The notes: generated by a model not told the origin, from the letters alone. 64,000 nucleotides of DNA from Virgibacillus oceani (GCF_014638995.1 NZ_BMFR01000016.1:1-64000); one strand, 5' to 3'. Positions 51,298 through 60,465 are shown, counted from the stretch's first letter. Made by a program: numbers and translations.

Positions 51298-52296
51298 TTA
51301 TAAAAACAGGTTTAGTATTAGATAAACGATTCCCGCCAGCATAGCGGTTATAGGCAGGGTGATGACCCATGTGATAAGCATTCTTTGTGCGACACCCCAA
51401 TTTACACCTTTTACGCGATGTGAGGCACCGACGCCTAATATTCCAGAAGAAATGACATGTGTTGTACTAACAGGCAGATGAATTAACGTTGCCCCGAATA
51501 TAACAGCCGCACCAGTTAAATCCGCAGCTACTCCATTGACTGGACGGATTTTCATAATCTTGCCACCGACTGTTTTTATAATTCTCCAGCCGCCAACAGA
51601 TGTACCAAGTCCCATAGCAAGTGCACAGGAAAGCTGTACCCAAAATGGAATTGCGGTAGATTCATGCATACCACCAACAATTAATGCCATTGTGATAATC
51701 CCCATCGATTTTTGCGCATCGTTAGTACCGTGTGAAAATGATTGCAGCGCGGCGGTAAAGATTTGTACGATACGAAATCGTTTATTTGTTTTCGCCAGGT
51801 TACTGTTTTTGAATATCACTTTTATGATGCCATAGAAAATGAACCCTACTACAAATGCAAGTACTGGAGAGACAAGTAAAGCAATTATAATCCCTGATAA
51901 ACCACCGAAATTGATGGCAGAAAAACCGGCAGATGCAATAACCGCTCCAACAACCGAACCGATAATCGCATGTGAGGAACTACTTGGAATTCCGAAATAC
52001 CATGTAATCAAATTCCATGTAATTGCCGAAATTAATGCCGCTAAAATGACAACCATGCCATTTTCAAGGTCAAATGGATCCGTAATACCACTAGTGATCG
52101 TCTTAGCAACGCCAGTGAATGTCAATGCCCCAATTAAATTCATTACTGCCGCCAATAAAACGGCCCTTCTTGGGGTTAATGCTTTTGTTGAAACGGAAGT
52201 GGCGATTGCATTTGCGGTATCATGAAATCCGTTAATAAAGTCAAAGGCAAGAGCAAATATTACAATTAATATGATCGTTACAAAAAGTATGTCCAT
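51298..52296 (-). CDS. pit: Low-affinity phosphate transporter (PiT)
   Basis: A 332-residue PiT-family phosphate importer. Two inverted signature repeats are present: FDFINGFHDTANAIATSVST and, in the second half, SFSHGTNDAQKSMGIITMAL (G-x-N-D/H-D-x-x-N/Q type). About nine helices; phosphate enters with a metal as neutral MeHPO4. It is 13 bases downstream of the DUF47 gene, as in ykaA-pit of B. subtilis. Confidence 0.93.
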   Translation of the reverse strand: MDILFVTIILIVIFALAFDFINGFHDTANAIATSVSTKALTPRRAVLLAAVMNLIGALTFTGVAKTITSGITDPFDLENGMVVILAALISAITWNLITWYFGIPSSSSHAIIGSVVGAVIASAGFSAINFGGLSGIIIALLVSPVLAFVVGFIFYGIIKVIFKNSNLAKTNKRFRIVQIFTAALQSFSHGTNDAQKSMGIITMALIVGGMHESTAIPFWVQLSCALAMGLGTSVGGWRIIKTVGGKIMKIRPVNGVAADLTGAAVIFGATLIHLPVSTTHVISSGILGVGASHRVKGVNWGVAQRMLITWVITLPITAMLAGIVYLILNLFL

Positions 52297-52309
52297 TGTT
52301 AATCCCTCA

Positions 52310-52927
52310 TTACGCGTTTTTCATGATAATGCTTTGGAGTGTGCTTGCTACATCTTGGCAATAATCTGCAATTTCCTCAAGGGTTTCATATATTTCCTTG
52401 TATTGGATTACCTTTATGGAGTCTTTCTCCGTTTGAAAAAGGTTTTTCAACGACTTACGGTATAAATCATCACAATTACTCTCATATTCCTTTATTTTAA
52501 TTGCATGCTGTTCTACATCTTTTAATCCATTATTAGCTATTAAATGCATGGAAGCTAAAATTTCTTTCGAGCATTTTAATATGTTGTCAGTGAATCGGTC
52601 CATAAAATCATCAGAAGAAACGATTTGATAGATATCCATCATTGCTGAGAATTCTTCCATCCCATCTATGATATCATCTAAATTCATGGTAAGCTGCATG
52701 ATATCCTCGCGCTCGATTGGTGTTATAAATGCTTGGTTTAAATCCTTGATCACCTGATGCACTTTATCATCAGCTTCAGATTCATACTGTTTAATCGTAT
52801 TTGCAAATTCCCTCAGTGTATCGGTATCCTTCACTTTGAAATTAACAAAAAAATCGACCGTCTTGTCCAAGTGTTCTGCAAAATCGACTAAGTAAAGTGA
52901 AAATTTATCTGCCTTTTTTTTAAACAT
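52310..52927 (-). CDS. ykaA: DUF47/PhoU-like accessory protein of PiT
   Basis: A 205-residue all-helical protein: FKKKADKFSLYLVDFAEHLD, AFITPIEREDIMQLTMNLDD and IIDGMEEFSAMMD. The E-x-x-D-I-x-x-L-x-x-x-L-D-D-I-x-D motif defines DUF47 (TIGR00153-like), distantly related to PhoU. It probably modulates the transporter. GGAGGG upstream of the ATG; it heads a two-gene operon with pit. Confidence 0.9.
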   Translation of the reverse strand: MFKKKADKFSLYLVDFAEHLDKTVDFFVNFKVKDTDTLREFANTIKQYESEADDKVHQVIKDLNQAFITPIEREDIMQLTMNLDDIIDGMEEFSAMMDIYQIVSSDDFMDRFTDNILKCSKEILASMHLIANNGLKDVEQHAIKIKEYESNCDDLYRKSLKNLFQTEKDSIKVIQYKEIYETLEEIADYCQDVASTLQSIIMKNA

Positions 52928-53211
52928 TTCATACCCTCCAGTTGAAATTAAGGAACCACTAACTCATTATTTCGATTACGATTTTAATTAAAACAAAATC
53001 CTTACATATCATATCAAAAAATTAGATAAAACAATAGAATTTTGTCGACTTTTCTTTTTCGAACTCGTTTTAATTATGCACGAACTTCTTCAAATTCATC
53101 AAGGTTTATAAATTGCATCGGATTTTGGGCAACATACTGACCAGCCTACACATGCCGTACCTCTTTTCAATATACTGCAATAAGCATGAAGGGAGGTTTT
53201 TCTAGTTTTTT
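52928..53211. other. Intergenic region upstream of ykaA-pit; possible gene tail
   Basis: AT-rich. On the minus strand a closed frame around 53076-53145 reads AGQYVAQNPMQFINLDEFEE, then VRA and a stop. It looks like the C-terminal end of some protein, but no upstream part remains and I cannot name the family. The rest probably holds the ykaA promoter. Confidence 0.3.
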
Positions 53212-53784
53212 ATGCGGGGCCTGTTTTTCATGGTCCTTGGAATAGTTTTTGTATTGGCATTTCCAATAACACTGAACCAATTTATTTTTGATAACAATTC
53301 TGGAAAATCAAATGACCCACCTGCTGAAGAGAGTTACAACTCAAATTCTGATCAAAGCGACCGGGATAAAGATAAGCTATTATGGGGTGTTGATTCCGCT
53401 AGTCAAACGGATGAAGATTTATACCAATGTGTTAAAAGCAATTTCGGTGACCCTGAAGTATGGGGACGATATTTAGCCGATAAAGAAGGGGTTTCTGAAG
53501 GATTGGATTGTGATGAAACAGTTTACCTTCATGATAAAGATGTAAAGGTTCCCGTTATTTATAATCACTTTACTGTTGCAACCGGCTACGATAATGGTGC
53601 AGAAGAAGCTGAACAAGCAATTGATTATGCAGTTGAATTAGGGGTACCAGAAGGGGTTGCACTATTTAGGGACATTGAACCAAACTCCCCTGTGAATTTC
53701 AGGGTTGGCAATATGCACTAGATGCACAAAAGTGTACAATCGACGAATATAGTTGAAGGAGAAATGCTGGATTTTTTATGGTAA
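53212..53784 (+). pseudogene. DUF1906 (glycoside-hydrolase-like) gene with internal deletion
   Basis: After an N-terminal membrane anchor (FFMVLGIVFVLAFPITLNQF) and an Asp/Ser-rich linker, the DUF1906 domain begins LLWGVDSASQTDEDLYQCVK and runs to GVALFRDIEPNSPVN, then stops out of frame at 53721. Right after, other frames read WQYALDAQKCTIDEYS and IVEGEMLDFLW (end at 53784), the usual C-terminal end of the family. About 100 codons between are missing. An internal deletion and at least one frameshift have inactivated the gene. Confidence 0.85.
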
Positions 53785-53797
53785 CCGGAGGAAAATA

Positions 53798-53836
53798 AAA
53801 TATGAATTCAATCGAAAATGGATTGAATTCATATTT
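53798..53836. terminator. Terminator hairpin behind the DUF1906 remnant
   Basis: AAATATGAATTCAATC and GATTGAATTCATATTT are perfect 16-base arms around seven bases, followed by ACCTTTTTAT. The unusual AT-rich stem also contains two EcoRI-like GAATTC sequences. Confidence 0.75.
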
Positions 53837-54087
53837 ACCTTTTTATCCCAGAATTGCTACCTTAAATTACTGGCTCTTTTGCCGAATAATCAAGGATAAC
53901 CGTGTAAGTTTCAAAATGAATCGTTTCGTAAACTTTCAGGAGAACGAAAACACTTAATTTGTTAATAATAGGAAAGCAACCAAATCCCTAACATGAATAC
54001 AACCAGTCTAAAAATATCGTATCCTAGGAAACCACTAGACAAACCAAGCAAGCTTACAATACTATATTAACCAAATGAATTATTCTC

Positions 54088-54549
54088 TTACTCATAGTCC
54101 ATTGCCTTCCGGGGCTTTAACTTTTCCAGAATCTGATAGTCGTTTGACTTTGACATAGATATGTTGTTTGCACCGGCAAACTTAACAAGATTCTCATAAA
54201 CTTTAACAGGTCTAAATGCAATAATGCGTATATTCAATCCTTTCTCCATTTGGATAACTGCCCCTCTTGTTGACCAGCCGTATCGTTTGAATATTATCTT
54301 TTGAATCTGAACCGCGGGAAGTTCTTTTTTATAGATTGATATGGAGAAAAGCGTTATGTGATAAGACAAACCGTTTTTACTAATTTTAAGGGTATATTGA
54401 ATAAAGATGGTTGCAACTAAAAGCAGACATAGCAAAACTTCCAATAAAACTAATGCACTATGTTCCGTATCACCTAATGCCTGAATTAATATTACGAATA
54501 AAATTGTTTGATATGCAGTTTGATGTTTTGCAGTAGATTCATAGGTCAA
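54088..54549 (-). CDS. Membrane protein with PH-like end, unknown
   Basis: A 153-residue protein with two close helices (TAYQTILFVILIQALG; LVLLEVLLCLLLVATIFIQY) and a C-terminal strand-rich part, HITLFSISIYKKELPAVQIQ then KIIFKRYGWSTRGAVIQMEK. This order recalls small bacterial PH-domain membrane proteins. No confident family. It lies two bases behind the upstream gene and is translated together with it. Confidence 0.65.
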   Translation of the reverse strand: MTYESTAKHQTAYQTILFVILIQALGDTEHSALVLLEVLLCLLLVATIFIQYTLKISKNGLSYHITLFSISIYKKELPAVQIQKIIFKRYGWSTRGAVIQMEKGLNIRIIAFRPVKVYENLVKFAGANNISMSKSNDYQILEKLKPRKAMDYE

Positions 54550-54551
54550 CT

Positions 54552-55022
54552 TTAACCCTCCATCCTTAATTGAGTTAAATGATGCTGCAGTTCCTGGATC
54601 TCACTGCCAAAATGACTCAACTGAACGATAATAATTACCAAGAGAAGTATAAGGAATAATGGAACAGATACCTTCGAATTAGAAATGATTGGTATCTTGG
54701 ACTTTTTGAAGAAAACGAGGCATACGATAAGCAAGGAAACAAGTGCTGAACCCAATTCCCAGTCATTTTCAAGCAATTGTTCCGTGTTTAAAATATAAAG
54801 CAGCTTACCAACATTTTGATCACTTACAGGAACAGTTGTATCTTCATCAGAGAAACGTTCGTGTATAAATAATTTGTCATGATTTTCATTCAGTTCAAAT
54901 GAATATCCACTAGAATGTAAAGCAAAAAGCTGGGATAGTGCAATTAAGAAATACATTATGGCCATGAATAATGCTGCATACTTCGCCAATTTCCGAAATA
55001 TCTCTTTTTCCTTTTCGCCCAT
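54552..55022 (-). CDS. Membrane protein, unknown
   Basis: A 156-residue protein with three helices: LAKYAALFMAIMYFLIALSQ, GSALVSLLIVCLVFFKK and VSVPLFLILLLVIIIVQLSH. Between the first two lies an outer loop of about 55 residues. I recognise no family. It forms an operon with the next gene (two-base gap), so the two likely work together. Confidence 0.65.
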   Translation of the reverse strand: MGEKEKEIFRKLAKYAALFMAIMYFLIALSQLFALHSSGYSFELNENHDKLFIHERFSDEDTTVPVSDQNVGKLLYILNTEQLLENDWELGSALVSLLIVCLVFFKKSKIPIISNSKVSVPLFLILLLVIIIVQLSHFGSEIQELQHHLTQLRMEG

Positions 55023-55201
55023 CTGTATCTTCCTCTTTATATAATCATTTTTCTTTTTTACGAAGACTTTTCCAACAAATTTATTATTACTTACACAATC
55101 ATTCTATCATAAAATTAACATATAATTCTGTACAATTAGAGTTTTAATTTCCTCATATGAATATCGGCATTTCAATAAATACTGATACTATGATATGCTC
55201 A

Positions 55202-55756
55202 TTAATCCCAATATCCCGGATCCTCCATCCGAAGCTCCTCAACAACATCTTCTAAGTCTGCAGGAGTAATTGTATGAATCGGATAATCTTTAGCTGTCTG
55301 TTGCGCTTCTTCGTAAAAAAAACGATTGCTGCCAGGATACTCATCATGGATTAAAATTAAACAGCCATCGCTTTTATCAACAAGCCACATGTTCTTAGCT
55401 TTAAATTGAAATGAACCTTTATAGTCACCCTTATAAAGCGGCTGATAAAAGTCTGCAGCGATACTAATTTCCTGGTACTGCTGCTGCATTTGTTCCGGCC
55501 AGCGGTTTTCCTGATTTTCGAATGGCGGAATTACACCAATTTTTATATCATAAATTTCTTGCAGTTCAAGAACGACTTCTGCTGTCCACAATTCAACTCC
55601 CATTTGCCCAGAAATGATCACCCATTCTAATCCTTCCTCAATAAATTCTATCAGTCTTTTTCTAATTGCAGCCCTGATAAATTTAATTCTTTCGTCATCA
55701 GGCTTAAAAATACTTAGTTCCATTGGTTTATAACCAGTAACTGCCACTATTTTCAT
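55202..55756 (-). CDS. ypsA: YpsA/DUF1273 (SLOG superfamily) protein
   Basis: A 184-residue protein: MKIVAVTGYKPMELSIFKPD, WVIISGQMGVELWTAEVVLE and ILIHDEYPGSNRFFYEEAQQ. These match YpsA of B. subtilis, a SLOG-superfamily protein tied to cell division and proposed to bind a nucleotide. Length is usual (about 180). No helix-rich partner (GpsB) is in the window. Confidence 0.92.
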   Translation of the reverse strand: MKIVAVTGYKPMELSIFKPDDERIKFIRAAIRKRLIEFIEEGLEWVIISGQMGVELWTAEVVLELQEIYDIKIGVIPPFENQENRWPEQMQQQYQEISIAADFYQPLYKGDYKGSFQFKAKNMWLVDKSDGCLILIHDEYPGSNRFFYEEAQQTAKDYPIHTITPADLEDVVEELRMEDPGYWD

Positions 55757-55782
55757 ATGTAGTCGATCCTCATTTCAGCTAA

Positions 55783-55818
55783 AATAAAGAGCTGGTAAAC
55801 ACCTACCAACTCTTTATT
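55783..55818 (-). terminator. Terminator after cotD-like gene
   Basis: AATAAAGAG and CTCTTTATT arms, then GGTA/TACC across one mismatch, lie between the coat gene and ypsA on the minus strand. Confidence 0.75.
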
Positions 55819-55822
55819 AAGA

Positions 55823-56248
55823 TTAACACCATTTATGCGGTTGTTTCCAGTTGTTCATGGCTTGCGGTTGATGGAATGCTGGTTTCATGCATTTACCATG
55901 ATGACCACCCTGATTCATTATCCCCGCAACTTGATTTGGAGCACCCGGACTCATTGCCCCTGCGACCTGATTCGGACTCTCCGGACTCATTGCTCCTGCG
56001 ACCCCTTGCGGCGGGGATGGTACATTAAATGCTCCCCCAAATTCGTCTACACTGTTGAATGTATTTTGTACAGATGTAGAATGTGGATATACATGCCTAT
56101 TTCTAGTTAAGTGGTGATTTCTAACTGTTGTATGGGAAGGATGTACATGCTCCACCACATCCTCTGTACAACAGTCAACAACATTTTGTCTTACTGGATG
56201 GACAATACGTCTTGGACAGCCGCAATTACGACCGTGCTGATGCCTCAT
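55823..56248 (-). CDS. cotD: CotD-like spore coat protein
   Basis: A 141-residue spore coat protein: MRHQHGRNCGCPRRIVHPVR, then VDCCTEDVVEHVHPSHTTVR. This His/Cys-rich start is the CotD pattern. The second half holds a tandem repeat: VAGAMSPESPNQ, VAGAMSPGAPNQ and VAGIMNQGG. It ends HKWC. CotD joins the inner coat and is sigma-K/GerE controlled in B. subtilis; I could not define the promoter. Start at 56248 after GAAAGGGG. Confidence 0.88.
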   Translation of the reverse strand: MRHQHGRNCGCPRRIVHPVRQNVVDCCTEDVVEHVHPSHTTVRNHHLTRNRHVYPHSTSVQNTFNSVDEFGGAFNVPSPPQGVAGAMSPESPNQVAGAMSPGAPNQVAGIMNQGGHHGKCMKPAFHQPQAMNNWKQPHKWC

Positions 56249-56374
56249 ATAAAAGCCCCTTTCTTGTGATAGGTTCACTAATAACCTATGACAGATGTCC
56301 GCAGTATGTATGAGGCACCTACCTATTTTAAAATATTCTTTTATGATATACTATTCTGAAAAGGAGGGGAAATA

Positions 56375-56857
56375 ATGGATAATACTATTGCAAAAGCTAT
56401 ACAAGATGACTATCCAGATGATTTTTCGTGGTGTTATGGATGTGGGAAATTGAATGAAAATGGGCACCGCTTCCGGACAGGCTGGCAAGGTAAAAACACG
56501 ATAACCATATATACACCAAAAAATGAGCATACTGCACTGCCTGGTTTTGTTTATGGCGGATTGATCGCCTCCCTTATTGACTGTCACGGTACTGGCTCGG
56601 CTTCCCTTGCACTACATAGAAAAAACGGTCATGAACCAGGGGACAGCGCAGAACCCCCGCGCTTTGTAACAGCATCATTACATGTAGATTTTATCAAACC
56701 AACACCACTTGGCATTCCGTTAAAGGCTGTGGGCACAATAGAAGAAATTCATCCTAAGAAATTTAAAGTACATACAGAGGTTTTTGCAGATGGGAAGGTT
56801 TGTGCAAAAGGGGAAGTTATTGCCGTTGTCATGCCAAGCACGTTTATGGATAACTAA
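56375..56857 (+). CDS. PaaI-type hotdog thioesterase
   Basis: A 160-residue protein: DFSWCYGCGKLNENGHRFRT, then ALPGFVYGGLIASLIDCHGT and VTASLHVDFIKPTPLGIPLK. The G-x-x-x-G-G motif with the Asp at the hotdog helix (LIDCHG) fits PaaI-like acyl-CoA thioesterases. The C-x-x-C at the N terminus is typical of a Bacillus subgroup. AAAAGGAGG upstream of the ATG. Divergent from cotD. Confidence 0.88.
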   Translation: MDNTIAKAIQDDYPDDFSWCYGCGKLNENGHRFRTGWQGKNTITIYTPKNEHTALPGFVYGGLIASLIDCHGTGSASLALHRKNGHEPGDSAEPPRFVTASLHVDFIKPTPLGIPLKAVGTIEEIHPKKFKVHTEVFADGKVCAKGEVIAVVMPSTFMDN

Positions 56858-56865
56858 ATTAATTA

Positions 56866-56895
56866 AGCGCATGTTTTCTAAAATATACATGCGCT
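56866..56895. terminator. Bidirectional terminator
   Basis: AGCGCATGT and ACATGCGCT perfect arms around 12 bases, between the convergent thioesterase and YczE-like genes. T tracts are short. Confidence 0.7.
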
Positions 56896-56964
56896 ATTCA
56901 ATATTACACAAATCATTTATTCTAAAAAGCTTACAAATGCTGGTCCAAAATGCAGGCTCCCAAT

Positions 56965-57615
56965 TTACCTAGCAACACCGGAATCCGATGCACGTTCTCC
57001 AAGTTTGTGAGCTTCAATTCGCTCAATAAATCCCTTACATCTTAAATAAACAAATTGGAAAATAGGACTTTGAACAAATGTAAATATAAACGTAAAAATA
57101 AAAACCGGACCACCTAGTAACAGGCCAATCACTAAAACACTGCTTTCCGTAATAATTCTTACTCTTCCGATAGGTGCGCCAAGCTTATCTGAAATCGATA
57201 GCATAAACCCATCCCGGGGACCGGAACCAACTCCTGCCGCATTATAGATGCCGCCGCCAACTCCCATAATAATTATTCCCGCTACCATGATTAAGATATC
57301 AATCCATGAATGTGCTGCTTGCGGCAAAAAGTCCAGCCATAAAAAGAAATCGACGCACGAACCAACTAAAAATGCATTTAAAAAAGTACCTAATCGTATA
57401 TAGCTTTTATCAAGAATCCATGACACGGTGACCAATATCATTCCGCAAACAATATTCCATGTTCCTATTGTAAATCCTATTTTTTCATATAGTCCTACAT
57501 TTAGAACGTCCCATGGATGGATACCTAAATGCTGCACATTAATGGTTACCGAAATACCAAAGCTAAAAAAAATAACCCCCAATACAAAACAGGGCCAGCG
57601 AATAATACCAATCAT
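56965..57615 (-). CDS. YczE/YitT-like membrane protein
   Basis: A 216-residue, five-helix protein: WPCFVLGVIFFSFGISVTIN, LGIHPWDVLNVGLYEKIGFT, then a Gly-rich helix MVAGIIIMGVGGGIYNAAGV. GSGPRDGFMLSISDKLG matches the second conserved motif of this family. Paralogue of 49319-49948. Start at the ATG at 57615, six bases behind GGAAGG. Function unknown. Confidence 0.8.
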   Translation of the reverse strand: MIGIIRWPCFVLGVIFFSFGISVTINVQHLGIHPWDVLNVGLYEKIGFTIGTWNIVCGMILVTVSWILDKSYIRLGTFLNAFLVGSCVDFFLWLDFLPQAAHSWIDILIMVAGIIIMGVGGGIYNAAGVGSGPRDGFMLSISDKLGAPIGRVRIITESSVLVIGLLLGGPVFIFTFIFTFVQSPIFQFVYLRCKGFIERIEAHKLGERASDSGVAR

Positions 57616-57758
57616 AGACATCCTTCCTTCGTTCATTACAATTAAATCTAATAATAGAATATAATGAGGACTAAAGCAATATCCAATAATTTGTCACTTC
57701 ATAAAAGAAAAACGCAAACGATTTAGGTAACCAAATCCGTCGCGTTGTATATATTTTC

Positions 57759-58424
57759 CTATGCATTGAATTGAAATTGCGCTGTAACATTTGCAGCAAT
57801 CATAATTTGCCCCGGCTCAATTGTTGTGGCAGAACTCTTTTCCGCTGTAGCAAACGTTTGAAAGGCAACTGGTCGCTCGTTAAAATTTTCAACAATTTTT
57901 ATCGGATATGGGTCCAAATTTACTTGCAACGTTTCAGCAATTGTTTCGGCTTTGGCGGTTGCATTTTCCAAAGCGGCACTTAAGGCTTGCTGATAATAGT
58001 TATCTTTGTCATCCACGGTGAATTCGATATTCGACACACGATTCACCCCGTTTTGTACAGCTGCATCGATAATTGTTCCCGCTTGATTAATTGAGTTAAT
58101 TGTTACACTAAGTGCATGCGTAACCTCATACCCTCGAAATACTTGTTTTCCATCAACATAATCATATTTTGGAAAAATGTTGTAAGAAGCTGTTTGGATA
58201 TTTTCTCTTGGAATTCCTAACTGCAGCAGTGATTGTATAACCTGATTAATCGTATTGGCATTCTCCTGTTGCGCCACCTTTAGTTCATCATTCTCCGTAA
58301 CAACTTCCAATTGAATCGTTACCACATTCGGTTCAACAGACAGGCTCGCATTTCCTGTGACAGTCATTACACGAGATTCGAGCTGTTCCCTATATTGAGG
58401 TATATATGGATAGAACAATTTCAT
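57759..58424 (-). CDS. SIMPL-domain (DUF541) protein
   Basis: A 221-residue protein: VMTVTGNASLSVEPNVVTIQ, then IQTASYNIFPKYDYVDGKQV and FRGYEVTHALSVTI. These are hallmarks of SIMPL domains, periplasmic or cytoplasmic proteins of unclear role. There is no signal peptide in the chosen frame, which starts at 58424 behind AAAGGCGG. It is usually called YggE-like in E. coli. Confidence 0.88.
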   Translation of the reverse strand: MKLFYPYIPQYREQLESRVMTVTGNASLSVEPNVVTIQLEVVTENDELKVAQQENANTINQVIQSLLQLGIPRENIQTASYNIFPKYDYVDGKQVFRGYEVTHALSVTINSINQAGTIIDAAVQNGVNRVSNIEFTVDDKDNYYQQALSAALENATAKAETIAETLQVNLDPYPIKIVENFNERPVAFQTFATAEKSSATTIEPGQIMIAANVTAQFQFNA

Positions 58425-58562
58425 TCCGCCTTTCTTAAGGTCATAGTAGATAATATGCCTAAATGGCAAAAATGTTTAAAGGCTTAAGCAGTACAAAGAA
58501 ACATTTGGAATGGATAGCTATAATAATTAGTTGATTTAATAATAAGGGATTTCAAACTGTTA

Positions 58563-58600
58563 GAAAAAAATATCCCTCCATCTTTTTAAATGAAGGGATT
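58563..58600 (-). terminator. Terminator after sspP
   Basis: ATCCCTtCATTT and AGATGgAGGGAT pair on the minus strand and run into seven T, 23 bases below the sspP stop codon. Confidence 0.85.
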
Positions 58601-58622
58601 AATTGTGGACCATTCCTATGTT

Positions 58623-58781
58623 CTACATATCATGACCAGCATTATGTTTTTGTCTTGAGTGATTCTTATTTTTGACCTTTTTCGATCCTTGTAAAGGTTC
58701 CCCATAGGATTGCTGCGGTGCTAGCGGCAAATCAGGCATTTCTTGTTGCTTAGGACCTTTTCGATTTTTCGACTTGGACAT
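58623..58781 (-). CDS. sspP: Small acid-soluble spore protein P
   Basis: A 52-residue, very basic protein: [20 protein letters not shown], then [20 protein letters not shown] and [12 protein letters not shown]. The last part is nearly identical to B. subtilis SspP (CotL), PLSGSKKVKNRNHTRQKHN as I recall it. Start at the ATG at 58781, with GGAGG six bases upstream. Core spore protein, probably sigma-G controlled. It is separated by 33 kb from sspO, its operon partner in B. subtilis. Confidence 0.9.
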   Translation of the reverse strand: MSKSKNRKGPKQQEMPDLPLAPQQSYGEPLQGSKKVKNKNHSRQKHNAGHDM

Positions 58782-58837
58782 CTTCATCCTCCTTTCCATT
58801 AGGGATAGCTTTTGGAAAGGAATAATGATTTATACGT

Positions 58838-59197
58838 TCATCCAACGCGCTGCAAATGAGTATCTTTGAAGTCAGCAGGATATTTTAAGCCGTATCCTGC
58901 TGTCCGGTCCATACCAATATGTGCAACCCAAATAATTCCAATTGCTAATAACAAGTTATTCGCAATTATCAGCGCTAATAGTATCAAAATAATTGGTACT
59001 ATATAGGAATGAAAAATATTATATACAATTGCACCGGTTCTTTTGTCAACTGCATAGCCAAACATTGATAAATCAGGGCTTAGCAGTAGTATGAAAAACA
59101 TAATCCAGCTAAAATCGAATCGTGCATAAAAATAGATACTCAATATCAAAACTGCTAAGCCTTCGATATGTAACAAAATCTTACTAATTGAAATCAC
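58838..59197 (-). CDS. DUF4260 membrane protein
   Basis: A 119-residue, four-helix protein: LLHIEGLAVLILSIYFYARF, then FSWIMFFILLLSPDLSMFGY and a C-terminal IGMDRTAGYGLKYPADFKD. The H-I-G-x-D-R-x-x-G-Y-G-L-K-Y-P end is the DUF4260 signature. The start is uncertain: the GTG at 59197 overlaps its own GAGGTG-like site. It overlaps the DJ-1-like gene by 14 bases and is coupled with it. Confidence 0.82.
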   Translation of the reverse strand: MISISKILLHIEGLAVLILSIYFYARFDFSWIMFFILLLSPDLSMFGYAVDKRTGAIVYNIFHSYIVPIILILLALIIANNLLLAIGIIWVAHIGMDRTAGYGLKYPADFKDTHLQRVG

Positions 59198-59768
59198 CTC
59201 GATTAAAATTTTTAAAATATGCTAGAGTTTCATTCTCTTCACCAGGCTCATACAAGTTCAGTTGTTTAATCACCTCTGAGGCAAATTCAACATAAGCAGA
59301 AGCCGTACTCGTAATAATATTCCCATGAACTGTTACATCATCTTTTTGTTTAAATATCCAATTATGAATGTGCTGAACATCATTTTCTGCCGGTGATAAC
59401 GATGTTGAAAATGGTACGTTCTCCAAAATCCCTGCTTTTGCTGCTAAACCAGTCCCAGCACATATTGCAGCAATCCATTTATCTTTTTCATGAAATGCAC
59501 GAACAAGATTGAGCAAAGCTTCATTGGTCATTAAATCAAAAATTGGACCTCCTGGTATGGCAAACAACTCATAGGAATCCACATGATCAATTTCGGAAAT
59601 GAGTTTATGTGGCTGAAAAAGAAACCCAGATTCACCTGTTACAATTTTTTTCTCAGAATCAATCGTAAACGTCTCAATCTCATAATTTTTGCTTTTTAAA
59701 AAGAAGCTTAATAAATTTATTTCAAATTCTGCAAAACCATCGTATATAAAAAAAAGTGCCTTATTCAT
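59184..59768 (-). CDS. DJ-1/PfpI-family protein
   Basis: A 194-residue glutamine-amidotransferase-like protein: ALFFIYDGFAEFEINLLSFF, LFAIPGGPIFDLM and the nucleophile Cys in IAAICAGTGLAAKAG. Members include glyoxalases, proteases/deglycases and regulators; the residues around Cys (A-x-C-A-G-T) match the DJ-1 elbow. It comes first in a two-gene operon with the DUF4260 gene. Confidence 0.85.
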   Translation of the reverse strand: MNKALFFIYDGFAEFEINLLSFFLKSKNYEIETFTIDSEKKIVTGESGFLFQPHKLISEIDHVDSYELFAIPGGPIFDLMTNEALLNLVRAFHEKDKWIAAICAGTGLAAKAGILENVPFSTSLSPAENDVQHIHNWIFKQKDDVTVHGNIITSTASAYVEFASEVIKQLNLYEPGEENETLAYFKNFNRGDFN

Positions 59769-59951
59769 AATTTACCTCCCTATTTTTAAAGCTTATAAGT
59801 GAAGTAAATAATTTTCAAATAGCATACTATCGCCCCTTTGGAGTTTAGTTTATGTCTTAAACCTATTAACATCATAACAAATATTCCTAAAATTCGACAA
59901 AATATTTTCGCACCATATAAAGAATTTAATAACATGCTGCTTGATTCCATA

Positions 59952-60347
59952 TTAGTCCTTAGTTTTAATTATCCTCTTTATTCTCTCATCTTTCTCGTCC
60001 TCATCCACATACTCAAAAATGCCAAGGCGATTTCCCCATGGATCACCGAATGTTGCCCATTTAACAGGAACCTCTTTCCTAGAAAAGATTTCGAAGTGTT
60101 CAATATGTAATTCATTTTCAAGGCGATTTCGTTCCGCCACAATATCAACTACGCCTAAACGAATCGGACCGCTTCCCTCAGCAGGTTCACCCTCAGCCAG
60201 CTGCAGCCAGCAATTTGGGATGATCTCCCATTCAGCAAATCCTTCGTGAGGTTTAAAATCTGGCTGCCTGTTAAAAAATGTCTGATACCATTTTTGACCT
60301 TCATTAATATTCGTAACACGTACCTGGACTGTCATTTCATGTATCAT
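59952..60347 (-). CDS. Glyoxalase/VOC-type protein
   Basis: A 131-residue VOC protein: MTVQVRVTNINEGQKWYQTF, FNRQPDFKPHEGFAEWEI, then VPVKWATFGDPWGNRLGIFE. The terminal F-G-D-P-W-G-N-R-x-G motif is a VOC hallmark. It lacks obvious catalytic His in the N-terminal half. Good site GAGATG eight bases before the ATG. Single gene, role unknown. Confidence 0.82.
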   Translation of the reverse strand: MIHEMTVQVRVTNINEGQKWYQTFFNRQPDFKPHEGFAEWEIIPNCWLQLAEGEPAEGSGPIRLGVVDIVAERNRLENELHIEHFEIFSRKEVPVKWATFGDPWGNRLGIFEYVDEDEKDERIKRIIKTKD

Positions 60348-60465
60348 TGTTTTTCATCTCCCATATGTAATATTCTTTTTTCCATCATAACACCATTTTC
60401 ATGAAACTAAATTAGGTGTAAAATCGTATAAGTGTTTACAAGAATATAATAGGAGGTGAATACAG

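Noticed and set aside
53837..54087. Small membrane protein on the minus strand (frame with GLSSGFLGYDIFRLVVFMLG)
   Set aside because: No start codon with a ribosome binding site and a stop directly upstream; perhaps a gene remnant but family not recognisable.
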